A stretch of 64,000 nt of DNA from Flavobacterium sp. LC2016-13 (GTDB lineage: Bacteria; Bacteroidota; Bacteroidia; Flavobacteriales; Flavobacteriaceae), in the NCBI RefSeq assembly GCF_009707955.1, contig NZ_WMDQ01000011.1:62001-126000 (forward strand), given 5' to 3'. Both the position numbers and the translations under genes were made by a program. Positions 39,001-48,400 of this stretch are shown here, in pieces. Under the pieces are notes generated by a model. It was not told the DNA's origin, ran no database searches, and saw nothing but the letters and a program-made list of their open reading frames with translations. The stretch's first letter is position 1. The number at the start of each line of letters is the position of its first letter.

Positions 39001-42000
39001 ACTCCCCCTGCCAAAGCAACATCACATTCTCCTATCAAGATACTTTGACAAGCATAATGTAATGCTGTAAGTGACGAAGAACAAGCTGTATCGAAAGCAA
39101 TAGATGGCCCATTAAAATTTAAACTTGAAGATACTCGATTCGCTACTGCATAATAAGTTGACAGAGGAAAAGTGTTATCCCCTTTAAGAGCTTCTTCAAC
39201 TCCAAAAAAAGAATAACTCCCCCACATTACTCCTGCAAAAACTCCAACTTGATTTTCACCTTTATTAGAATATTTAATGCTTTCTGCAGAATACCCAGCA
39301 GCTTCAATAGCTTTATGACATTCCATTAAGAACAAACGCTCTTGAGGATCCATTAAACTTGCTTCACGTGGTGAAATATTAAAATACAATGGATCAAAAT
39401 GAAAATGTTCATTTATAAAACCACCTTTATTGGAAACATTCATGTCCTTTAATCCTGATAACTTCCATGTTTCAGGAACAGAGTCATGAACCATATTTCC
39501 TCCATTACTTAGCTGGCTCCAAAAATCATCAAGATCATTTGCTCCAGCATATTTACCGCTCATTCCAACAATGGCTATCGGATCCCTTAAATAATTTAAT
39601 TGAGAATCTTTAGCTTGACCATTAGGATCTAATTCAGAATTCCTATGGTTTTCCTTCTCAATCGTTTTGTTATCCTGAGCTTGTGACAACAATTGTTCCA
39701 GTTTGTTTTGATGATTTTCTATAAAATAGTTTGTTAATTCAGTTAAATTAAAATATTCGAAGAACAAGGTTCTTGATAGAGAGCCAAATTTTAATTCAAA
39801 AGCTTCATTTAAAGTCGCTACAATAAGAGAGTTTAAGCCAAACATTTCGAAATTTGCTTCCGTATCAATTTGAGAAACATTAAGTCCCACCGCTTCAGAA
39901 AAAATCGAACTAATTAATTTCAAAGCACGTTCTTCAAATAAGCGATCAGAATTTAATTCTATATTTATAGAAGAAGATCTATCGATCTTTGTTTTCGGAA
40001 TCTTATTAAAGTGATTTATATTCCCTTTAAATATCCCAACCATTCCTTCCTTTTGAGAAAGAAGTGTTTCCATTACAGAAAATCCTTCGTCAGTTTCTAA
40101 TGGCTGCATTCCTGTTTTAGACAAAAAATGATCCTTCATATCGTTTCCAACTTGCATGCCATCATTCCATAAAGGCCATGCCAATGCTAATGTTTTTCCA
40201 TAACGACCACCTGTTTTCTTAAAGTTATTGCGATGATTAGCAAACGAATTAAGAAAACTATTTGCACATGAATAATCTCCCTGTCCTTCATTTCCATATA
40301 GGGATGAAAGAGATGAAAATGCACAAAAGAAATCAAGAGGTTCAAAACGTGTAACATGGTCTACATTTAAGACACCATTAACTTTAGTGGAAACTACATT
40401 TCTAAAATTGGCAGTAGATTTTAGGTATAAGTACTCGTCTTGAATGATGCCTGGTAAAAAGAAGACTCCATTTAAAATCGTAAAACGACTTTTAATATTA
40501 TAATACAAATGTTCAACTTCATTCATATTAGTAAAATCACAACACACATAATCTTCAAAAGAAAGACCTAAATCAGTCAATTTCCCTTGAATATTTTCTA
40601 GAGATGATCTTCCCGCCACGATTAATTTTGCATCATATTCCTTCAACAAATACTGACACAGTTTAATACCTATACCTCCTAATCCTCCACAAACAAGATA
40701 AACGCCTTTTTTTCTAATCGTATTAGTCTCATCTATTGGATCAATTATATTCTTTACAAGATATTCATTGATCGATCTTCCATCGACATTAAGCTTACTT
40801 TCAAAATCTGCTTGTTTTAGTTCCTGAAACAATTCAGATATATGGTCCGACAAATTTCCCTCCATTTGTAATGTACTACAAATCGTATTTGGATTTTCCT
40901 GCCTTATAGTTCGGTTATATCCTGAATACATTTCATAAAAAGGTCTATAAAGAGCCCCTGACTCGAAAACAGTAAGTACACGTTTCGAACCCTTTTTAAA
41001 CTTATACCAAACCTGCAATAAATGATGAAAACTTATAATCTCACGATCAAGTATCTCATAAGCATTTTGCCACATTTCATTTGAGGCGCTCTTACCATCT
41101 TCAGAAATCCAAATCATGTAATCGGGAATATTTTGACCCAATTTTTCAAATAACATAGTAATACTACTTTCGTCCATTAGATTAACCGAAAAAGTATTCC
41201 CGTTTTGTTCAAAATGCATTCCTTTCGCTAATTTTATCAATTTAACTTTAGGAAAATGTGAAGTCAACCACAATTCTATACTGTCATGATGTGCAGTATT
41301 TTGACTGCAAACAAGAACAGTTTCGTCGTCTTTTAGTACTGATAGATTATCTGAATAATTATTAATTACCCAATTATTTTCAATTGTTATCAATCGAGAA
41401 TCAGCACTAAGTTGCTTTGTGGTTAATCGCCCTGCATTTATTCCTACTATTCTTCCTATAGAACAACCATTAATATCAAACAAAATAACATCATACTTAT
41501 CGTTGGATTTAGTTGCATACGCAAAGAAATTATTCGGTAATTTATCGGGCAGTTGTAATAAATCAAAACTTACAGGAACAAACAAATCTCCTTGAGAATC
41601 TCCTGCATCAAATATTCCCATGATCGTTTGAAAGCATGCATCTAACTTAAAAGGAGAATAAAAATATTTATCGTCTTGGTCTTGGTCTCCACTTTCAATC
41701 GATGCTAAAGCAGAGTCGTCGCTGACATACATTGTATTAATTAATCTGAAAGATGGACCAAAACTAATTCCGTTTCTCTCCCAGAATTTATATATGTTTT
41801 GATTTTCTATAGTACGATTTGCATTGGATTTGATACTTTTAAGAATTATTGTTTCATCCCAATTTTCAACTTGTGAAGAAATTATCCCCTTCGCGTTTGG
41901 ATGAGCTATATCATTAACAAAGGAAACAACTTCAAATTGAACTACATTATTGTCTAATTCCGTGAATCGCACTGCTGAATGTCCGTATTTACCATCAATA

Positions 42001-45000
42001 ACTATTGGTTCAATATAAAAAATATCCTTCCAATTGTATTCACTCTTTGAAAACCTAGCAATATAAGCCTCTCTTACAAACTCTATAATAGCTACTCCAG
42101 GCACGACAAATACACCATGAATAATATGTTGGGCAACAAATTTATCATGGATAGAAAACTTTCTCTGAGTAAATCCATCGTTATTGATAGATGGTTGTTT
42201 TTCTTTGACCCAATAACGATCTCCTTGAAATGGATATGTTGGAAGACTTATTCTTTTACCAAAATCATTAGAGTAAAAATTTTCCCATCGAATATTTTCA
42301 CCATTTAAATAATGAAAGGCTATCCCGTTAGCTAAATCATCCTTACTAGTTTCTAATTTCGATTCTACAGTTGATAACCAATTGCCTTGTTGCTGCTCTT
42401 GTGAAACTACAAGACTATCCGAATTGTATGTAATTTCTTCTGATATCAATTTTTCGAGTAAATCCTCTTTCCCTTTAAACACAACTAATGCCCTATGTTT
42501 AAAGTGATCTCTCCCAATATTTTGGGTAAAAATAATGTCATTAAGATTGACCTTGTCTTTATGGGTTCCAAACCAAGTTTTAAATTCAGTAATTTTCTGC
42601 AGTAAAGCTCGTTTATCCTTACCAGAAAAAGTAATTAATGAAGCCTCTTCTAATTGCTCAGAAGAAAAATTATTATACTCTTCCAATACCATATGACAAT
42701 TAGTCCCACTCATTCCAAATGCATTTATAGCAGCCATTCTTATCCCATTTTCAGCAACCCATGGCTCCTTGTTCTTTACAAGATAAAAAGGACTGTTTTC
42801 AAATTTAATGTGACTGTTTTCAGTACTGAAATTTGCAATAGCCGGAATTACTTTATGTTTAAAGGCTAACACCAATTTTATTAGAGAACTAATACCCGCA
42901 GCTTGTAATGTATGTCCTATATTTCCTTTCACAGATGAAATAGCACAAAATTTATCTTGAGAGGTATAACTCCTGAAACTGTCCGTTAATGCAGTTATTT
43001 CAATAGGGTCTCCTAATTCGGTGCCTGTCCCATGAGTTTCAACATAGGATATTTTGGAAGGATCAATATCAAAACGGCGATAAATGGACTCTTGTAATTC
43101 TTGTTGAGCTACAGGATTCGGTGCAGTGATACCGTTACTTTTACCGTCTTGATTCAGTCCATTTCCTTTTATTACTGCATAAATATTGTCCTTATCTCTA
43201 ATAGCATCACTCAGACGTTTCAACATTACTATTCCTACAGCTTCGCCAGGAACAATACCATTTGCATCATTATCAAATGGCTTGCAAAGACCTGTTTTTG
43301 ATAGCATTCCAGTTTTACCTGCCAAGCTATGAAATCGTGGAGTTAGAAATAAAGAAATACCTCCGGCAAGAGCCATATCTATGGAACCATTTCTCAAACT
43401 ATCGCATGCCATATTTACGGCAGCCAGAGATGAAGAGCAGGCAGTATCTATGGATATACTTGGCCCTTTTAGATCAAGAAAATAGGAAATTCTTGCTGCC
43501 AATATGGATGATATGTTTCCTGTTAAGCTTGTATGGGAGATCGAATTTGGAGAGGAATAGTCATAATCACTCAATCCTGCTCCTACATATACACCACAAT
43601 TAGTCCCCTTCAATGAACCTGCTCTATAGCCTGCATCTTCAATTGCCTTGTATGATTCTTCAAGGAATAACCTTTGCTGCGGATCCATATAACGAGCTTC
43701 AAGTGGAGAAATCTCAAAGAATAAGGCATCAAATAAATCTATATCAGAGAGAAAGGCTCCTCGCTTCAACATTTCGTCTTGATCACATCCATATTCCTTT
43801 ATATCTTCTTTATCCCAGTGTTCAACCTCAGTTGAAAATTCTATTTTTTCTTCAATGAGATTATCCCAATACTGCTGCAGATTTTTCGCACCTGGAAATC
43901 TACCAGACATACCGATAATTGCAATTGGCTCTATTTCCTTTTTATCATTAAACTCGCTCAATTCATTTTTTTGTTTAATTTCAAATGATGTTTGCGACAT
44001 TGAAAAATTGGAGACTGGTGTATGCTCCTCGGAAGTACCCGTAAAAATTGGATTCCTTGTTATTATCACATGGTCGGCTATATATTGGCTCAAGGAATCT
44101 ATATCTGGATATTGATAAACAAGAGTTACTTTAAGGTTGATATCGAATAGTTCATTTATTTGATCAATAAAAGAAACTCCAATTAGAGAATCCATCCCAT
44201 AGTCAGCAAAACTCTGTGATGAATCAATATTTTGTTCGTCAACCATCAGAAGATTAGCAATTAATTTAATCAAATCATGTTGAATATCAAGATATTCAGA
44301 TTTAGATTTCTCATTGCTCGAAACATTCGATAATTCATGAGTACTATGATGTTTTTCACCAACAATAATACTTTGGAACTCCTTATTTAAAGCATATCCT
44401 TTCGAATAACCAAACCCTTGTTGCGCCATAACTATTCTCCAACTTTCTTTCGAAAGAAGAGGAGAACCTGGCAATCTAAGATCATCCTTATAAGACCACC
44501 AACTATCTGCCAACCCAGATGTCATCATTAAAAAAGGGCTCACTTCAGTTTTTTCGTTAAGAATAAGAATGCCATTATCTTTTAATAAAAAATTAAGATT
44601 AGATAAAGATTTTGTAATCACAGAAGTTCCATGAATAGCGTTACTTGCGAAAACTATATCGCAACTTTTAGCTAGCTCTTTATATTCTGAAGGATCTTTT
44701 TGAATATCTAGAACACGGAAATCCATAAACGGATTTGCTTTTCTAAATTTTTCTTGTCCAAAATTAACAAATCGCGCTGAAGCGTCAGTATAGATGTACT
44801 CTACCTTCGTACCCGATTTTGCAAAAACTTTTAGTACTTCTATACTAGTTCTACCTGTTCCTGCACCAATTTCCAATATACGAATCGGAGAAATATTTTT
44901 GTTTGTCGATAATCTATCAACAATTTTAGAAACTGTATTTGCTAAAAATTCATTAAAAAAAACTGCTGCGATATTCTCACTATAAATTTTTCCTTCTATT

Positions 45001-45431
45001 TCTAAATCTTTCTCAGAGAAAAGCATTTCATCATATCTTATTTCTCCTCGTAAAATTTTATTATATGATAAAATACAATGATCTAAAAGCTCAACATTGG
45101 ATCCAAAACTAACTGAATGAGTTAGTAAGTTATCCCTAAGAATGCCAAGCGAAGATGATAGCTCTTCCTGAGAAGGAAGTCGTAAAATCTTAAATTTTCC
45201 ATCTTGAAATTGAAAATCGTTAATTCCATTAATTATCAATAAAAATGAATCAATTAAGCGATTATATTTTGGCAAAACACCAATTGTATCAAACAAAACT
45301 TGTTTCGAATACCAACGATTGGCATCAAATGATTCAAAATAAGGTTGAAAAAAGGAAAATAGAACATTTTCAGCATATTTATCTAGATCATTTACCCCAT
45401 CTATTATCTTCTTTTTATCTACTGTATTCAT
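33099..45431 (-). CDS. Trans-AT PKS protein C: MT-ACP-KS5-DH-KR-ACP-KS6-KR-(dead ACP)-ACP-MT-KS7
   Basis: About 4110 residues. Domains: C-methyltransferase (70-365; LEIGAGTGRT about 186), ACP (YGMDSLI, about 414), KS5 (500-917; ETHGTGT), DH (1087-1347; HIIHGVFVVP, LDACFQ, complete), KR (GGLGGIG about 1580; GQGDYSCAN), ACP (FGLNSLI, about 1865), KS6 (1952-2380), KR without DH (GGTSGIG about 2780; Tyr in ASEYAGAN), a degenerate ACP (LGIDLIS; the pantetheine Ser is Leu3093), an intact ACP (YGVDSIL, about 3182), a second MT (3270-3600; LEIGAGTGSTS) placed after the ACP, and KS7 (3627-4047; NNDGKTMG type). The first MT-ACP finishes the module begun by KS4 of protein B. Start: an in-frame TTG at 45440 would overlap the stop of gene B; I prefer the ATG at 45431, 5 nt after that stop. 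Confidence 0.92.
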   Translation of the reverse strand: MNTVDKKKIIDGVNDLDKYAENVLFSFFQPYFESFDANRWYSKQVLFDTIGVLPKYNRLIDSFLLIINGINDFQFQDGKFKILRLPSQEELSSSLGILRDNLLTHSVSFGSNVELLDHCILSYNKILRGEIRYDEMLFSEKDLEIEGKIYSENIAAVFFNEFLANTVSKIVDRLSTNKNISPIRILEIGAGTGRTSIEVLKVFAKSGTKVEYIYTDASARFVNFGQEKFRKANPFMDFRVLDIQKDPSEYKELAKSCDIVFASNAIHGTSVITKSLSNLNFLLKDNGILILNEKTEVSPFLMMTSGLADSWWSYKDDLRLPGSPLLSKESWRIVMAQQGFGYSKGYALNKEFQSIIVGEKHHSTHELSNVSSNEKSKSEYLDIQHDLIKLIANLLMVDEQNIDSSQSFADYGMDSLIGVSFIDQINELFDINLKVTLVYQYPDIDSLSQYIADHVIITRNPIFTGTSEEHTPVSNFSMSQTSFEIKQKNELSEFNDKKEIEPIAIIGMSGRFPGAKNLQQYWDNLIEEKIEFSTEVEHWDKEDIKEYGCDQDEMLKRGAFLSDIDLFDALFFEISPLEARYMDPQQRLFLEESYKAIEDAGYRAGSLKGTNCGVYVGAGLSDYDYSSPNSISHTSLTGNISSILAARISYFLDLKGPSISIDTACSSSLAAVNMACDSLRNGSIDMALAGGISLFLTPRFHSLAGKTGMLSKTGLCKPFDNDANGIVPGEAVGIVMLKRLSDAIRDKDNIYAVIKGNGLNQDGKSNGITAPNPVAQQELQESIYRRFDIDPSKISYVETHGTGTELGDPIEITALTDSFRSYTSQDKFCAISSVKGNIGHTLQAAGISSLIKLVLAFKHKVIPAIANFSTENSHIKFENSPFYLVKNKEPWVAENGIRMAAINAFGMSGTNCHMVLEEYNNFSSEQLEEASLITFSGKDKRALLQKITEFKTWFGTHKDKVNLNDIIFTQNIGRDHFKHRALVVFKGKEDLLEKLISEEITYNSDSLVVSQEQQQGNWLSTVESKLETSKDDLANGIAFHYLNGENIRWENFYSNDFGKRISLPTYPFQGDRYWVKEKQPSINNDGFTQRKFSIHDKFVAQHIIHGVFVVPGVAIIEFVREAYIARFSKSEYNWKDIFYIEPIVIDGKYGHSAVRFTELDNNVVQFEVVSFVNDIAHPNAKGIISSQVENWDETIILKSIKSNANRTIENQNIYKFWERNGISFGPSFRLINTMYVSDDSALASIESGDQDQDDKYFYSPFKLDACFQTIMGIFDAGDSQGDLFVPVSFDLLQLPDKLPNNFFAYATKSNDKYDVILFDINGCSIGRIVGINAGRLTTKQLSADSRLITIENNWVINNYSDNLSVLKDDETVLVCSQNTAHHDSIELWLTSHFPKVKLIKLAKGMHFEQNGNTFSVNLMDESSITMLFEKLGQNIPDYMIWISEDGKSASNEMWQNAYEILDREIISFHHLLQVWYKFKKGSKRVLTVFESGALYRPFYEMYSGYNRTIRQENPNTICSTLQMEGNLSDHISELFQELKQADFESKLNVDGRSINEYLVKNIIDPIDETNTIRKKGVYLVCGGLGGIGIKLCQYLLKEYDAKLIVAGRSSLENIQGKLTDLGLSFEDYVCCDFTNMNEVEHLYYNIKSRFTILNGVFFLPGIIQDEYLYLKSTANFRNVVSTKVNGVLNVDHVTRFEPLDFFCAFSSLSSLYGNEGQGDYSCANSFLNSFANHRNNFKKTGGRYGKTLALAWPLWNDGMQVGNDMKDHFLSKTGMQPLETDEGFSVMETLLSQKEGMVGIFKGNINHFNKIPKTKIDRSSSINIELNSDRLFEERALKLISSIFSEAVGLNVSQIDTEANFEMFGLNSLIVATLNEAFELKFGSLSRTLFFEYFNLTELTNYFIENHQNKLEQLLSQAQDNKTIEKENHRNSELDPNGQAKDSQLNYLRDPIAIVGMSGKYAGANDLDDFWSQLSNGGNMVHDSVPETWKLSGLKDMNVSNKGGFINEHFHFDPLYFNISPREASLMDPQERLFLMECHKAIEAAGYSAESIKYSNKGENQVGVFAGVMWGSYSFFGVEEALKGDNTFPLSTYYAVANRVSSSLNFNGPSIAFDTACSSSLTALHYACQSILIGECDVALAGGVNLALHPINHIVLKERGFLSPNGRCNSFGEGGEGYVPSEGVGVVVLKRLSQATSDGDSIYGVIRASGINHGGKTTGYTVPNPTKQGTLIRNVIEKSGIDPAALGYIEAHGTGTSLGDPIEINGLRRALEGYNLPNQKCAIGSVKSNLGHLEAASGMAGLMKVILQIKNQMLVPSIHAERINPGINFEESEFYLNQKLQPWLRNEDSQGNNYPLTAGLSSFGAGGSNAHIIIEEYIEKNKNVSDSSHQENGSVAWIISAEDEKQLIEKVQSLLNHVERNSFSLEQIAYTLQTGRKNLAARIGFIGSNRDDLIIQLIEFIEKRGESSIIEQSINKGQYLEGLEQGDLKCLIAYWTQGNKVDWKSLYSIPPQRVSLPVHPFKLKKYWFSDIETPNESKREKELSKLNHLFRKNWWTKELDFNSKRDVSGTTLVVLTENQYNNEFDLVENQFENFLFVILGFENLILSVGKAIVIDIQNFDHQFFKNVVNSIQNTEHLIDLSNLETEETVSDYDGAMCKFQLFQILVRENRLKGMKLHYFTRELLICEVSLSHVRGAMLIGTVKAIGAEYKKIESKVIDISTSSCTEAINIAKSEFHSNDGYTEICYRNGTRLISGFEKVPLKSEIKRHEIEISSEYFYIITGGTSGIGLSLVKYLIEKGARKILLTGTGALPEVQQWSRIMNSPDKYPDEIIKKISLLLDYQSKNVEFEVYNGSLVDTHRFGNVLDKLSLRWGTLGGCMHCAGKANYDEPAFINKTIGKVIEVFEPKVSGLINLDRLLAPLKPKFVVLFSSSSVIPVLGVGASEYAGANEFMDYFVKSKQNANGTRYLSVNWTSWRASGSGAIKGEFYYKFGFQAFDNDTGFDLLEKAMSSSEAVVFAAEMENILIPADKWLTVQPFSKIEIELVNSQSVSKDERIYDKIKMKYLVSIVAEILEVQESDIDISVPLEELGIDLISREVIIKSLIEYSYDNFELESSLTLSSSIIDNCKMTISSKVIKDNYWKDEISQKRKFEDAVTKILKDTLNLDDEQIDFDRNFADYGVDSILLAEMVSKIEALVKHPIDPSILLDNDTLSQLIGYLSAEFLHKIKSITDSESNNINDVELLVSESEIASMDIKDFGEAIESYAFELLKKAFYQLDNRFGESGSMSKNDFQSRLGIKSVFNPLFDAFLDILEKKDVIKMDENIITFFKSEISTDNYLERTKLKLKSASVLMEPHINFVTRCISAYPKILKGEIDPVAVVFQSGDLLELQKVYSEDPQLKELNGQIGNSISGYIQQKKGDDAIRILEIGAGTGSTSYPVLEQLKSVDKTIEYYFTDVSLSFLKNAERKLQKEFPNVIYKIFDVESSGLKQGLDYEMFDIVIASNVLHATTSITNTLGNVNELLMPGGRFYVLELVKYSSLSTYTFGLLEGWWKFEDNQKRIEHSPLINIENWKIFIQKAGMEFSKLYPEVMDMEGYFDYRVFISSKPKMKKDFLNEENLNSEDNKIAVVGLSCKFASANNQQEFWESLINNESLISEVLPERWEKEKWYSEVSQSDKSDSCWGGFINGVEYFDNHYFNMSEELAREVDPAARLILEQCTEALSDSGYTADEISKRNIGVFIGARKSSYKPDKISANTIIGLGQNMIAAHVAHFFNLKGPALVVDTACSSSLVSLHLAVQSISTGECDWAIAGGVDLLLDETPYLLLSKANVISKSDKSYAFDKRANGFVPGEGAGCVILKKMSDAIKDGDNIYAVIDGTATNNDGKTMGITTPNHVAQTDVIKTAMAKNNLKGIDINHIEAHGTGTSIGDPIELKSLTYAFETEKRQFCGVSTVKTNIGHLLCGAGIASFIKMSLCLKNQKWVPTLNAEFPNPRFDFENSPFYIQQKVQSWNSNDTPVQRAGISSFGFGGTNAHVIISEFRDKDHLNYNKVRTSLSPPKWDKKRLWYDFIDKYSVIEEIEPANIITEPEVEEINMESFFSIKELINDLK

Positions 45432-45436
45432 TGTAT

Positions 45437-48400
45437 TCAATTTATAAATGAGCTAATTTCATAATCCAATCCCTCCAATAATCCTTTACGATCTGTCTGG
45501 GTTAATAAAAAACCCTTCAAGGCGCTTTCGTCTACAGTTACAGGCATTGTTATTTTTTCAATATTAGCTGTTGTGGAGTAAATGTTTTTTTGTCTTTCTG
45601 GAATCAAATCGGTGTACCAAGCAGTTGTGCGTGCGAATGGATAGGTTGGAAGATGCATCACTGGCAAGGTTTCTCCCGCATTAAATTCCTTCCAATCAAT
45701 ATGAACTTGGCCTAAAACCCAAGCCTGTGCTAACTCGGAATAATTTAACTCATGGAACGTTGGAATAGTTTTTAGAGAAGCCATACTTTTCACAACTCCC
45801 TTATGAATTGCAATTGAATCTTTAACAATTGAATCCATCCCTGATTGTAAACCTAATAAAATGTCATCTATGCAATGCGCTATAATCACTAGACGATAAC
45901 TAAAGTGAGTTCTTCTGCATTGCAAGTTATAAGCTAATTGTTTCAAATCAATAATCTGTCCCTCATTAATTAATTCACTTAAAAAATTGAGATAATCTTG
46001 ACAATAAGCTTGGAGTGTCTTCTCAGATTTCGCAGAAAGTACAAACAAAATACCTTCTTTTGGTAATGGCTTAATCTCATCTGCTAATTCTTCATATTCT
46101 TCTACTATAAGATGAGCATTTGTTCCACCGAAACCAAATGAGCTAACCGCAGCACGTCGAGGAATATCTTCTTTTTTATTCCAGTTAACAACATTGGTAT
46201 TTACAAGAAAATTACTTTTCTCTAATTGTAAAAGGCCATTTAAATTTTGTGCATGAGAGTTGGGAGGAATTATTTTGAATTTCATTGCAAGAAGAACCTT
46301 CATTAAACCTGCGATTCCTGCTGCAGACTCTAAATGTCCTATATTCCCTTTAACAGAGCCCAAGTAGCATTTTGTACTATTCTCAATAGTTCCTATCTCT
46401 TTTTGTTTATAGGCTTCTTTCAATCCATTTACCTCTACAGGATCACCTAATTTTGTCGCAGTAGCATGAGCTTCAATCAATTGAATAGTATTAACATCAA
46501 TTCCTGCTCTACTCATTGTATTGCAAATAAGTTCGGACTGACGACTAGAATTGGGAGAAGTGTAAGTGTTTGCCTTACCGCCATGATTTACTCCAACTGC
46601 TTTTATTATTCCATAAATTTGATCTTTATCAGCTATAGCCTTATTATATGGCTTTATTAAAATTGTACCAATTCCTTCTCCTCGTATATAGCCGTCTGCA
46701 TCTTCTGAAAAAGGCCTGCATTTTCCGGTAGGAGACAACATTCCTGCTTTACTAAATATATGAAATAGATTATCAGATAGATTCAAATTAACACCTCCTA
46801 CAAGAGCCATCTCACAATCTTTATTTTTAATAGACAATACTGCTCTATGTATTGCCACCAAAGAGCTAGAGCATGCAGTGTCAATTATTTCGCTTGGTCC
46901 ATTCAAATTAAGCAAATAAGAAACCCGATTGGCAATCGAACAATGAGCATTACCTGTTGAGATAGAAGGATCGGCTTCAATTTCTGCTTTAATCAACAAA
47001 GACAAATAATCCGAAGTAGATACACCTGCAAATACACCAATATTACACCCTTCTGTGCCCACTAAATTTATCCCTGCGTCTTCCAACGTTTTCCATGCAG
47101 ACTGTAAAAACAATCTCTGTTGAGGATCCATTGTACAGGCTTCTCTCTTTGAAATTTTAAAGAAATCATAATCAAATTCATCTATACCATCGATAAATCC
47201 TCCATTCCAGGCTTGAGATAATGTTTGCAGTTGCTCTATTCGCTGCCTCGAAGCTTTGTTTATTACATCCCGACCTTCAACCAGTATCTTCCAAAATTCA
47301 TTTAAATTATGGGCTCCAGGAAATATACCGTTCATTCCTATAATGGCCATATCATCATCATTACTAGTATGATTTTGCTTAATAGGTGCCTTCTGCTCTT
47401 TTACAACCGTGATGTTTTCCTCCCTAGTGTCGATAATCTTTGGCTGTAAAGTAACCAGATGAGCTAATAATTCACCATATACTCTAAATTGGAAAAAAAG
47501 CGTAGGATTTATAGAGATCCCTAAACGTTCTGAAATTTCATCTGTTATAACATACAATTGAGATGAATCAATTGCAAAATCAGCCAATTCGATATCCTCT
47601 TCCAGAAATATTTCGTCAATTTTTGTAATTTCCGATATGATATTGTTCACCTCTTTTTTTAATGAACCAACGTCAAGTTTCTCCAAGAAATCAGCCTTTG
47701 TACTTATTTTTTTATTGTCGTGATTACTTAAAAATTCCATTGGATGATTTATTGTCTTTTCATCAAACCAGAAGTTCTTTCTGTCAAATGAATAAAATGG
47801 CAAATCAACTTGCTTTCCTTTTATTTTGAATTTTTCAGTCCATGAGGTTCTTTTTAAATAATTGCTAGTGAGCCAGCTATTAGCATCATTAAGCAAATTC
47901 TCATCTATTTGCTTTTCTCCTACACACAATCTTATTACATTTTTATTGTCTGCAGATACCTCTTTTAGTAATCCGTCAATAAGATCTACTAAATCATGTA
48001 AACTTTCAGCAACCAACATAACCTTTTCTTCATATGTTTCTCTACAAGAAAACAGGGTATAGGAGATATCTTGAAGAGTTAAATCACTGTCTAAATTATG
48101 TAGCAGATAAATTTTAAGATTTTTTAATTGTAAAATTAAACTTGATTTTGTTTTCGCAGAAACAGGAATTAAGTAATTGCTATCTATTATAAGACTAGAT
48201 GGTAATTTTTCGCTTTGTTCATTAGGAGCTAAAACCACATGAGCATACGAACCACCAAAACCAAAGGAACTCACTCCTGCATAATTCTGATCTGCAATAC
48301 GATCAAACAGTGGGATATTTTCAACATTTACCTTCACAGCTATGGTAGCCTCATCTACTATTTCATTTAACTTTTTATAGGTTGGCATGCTTGGTAAAAC

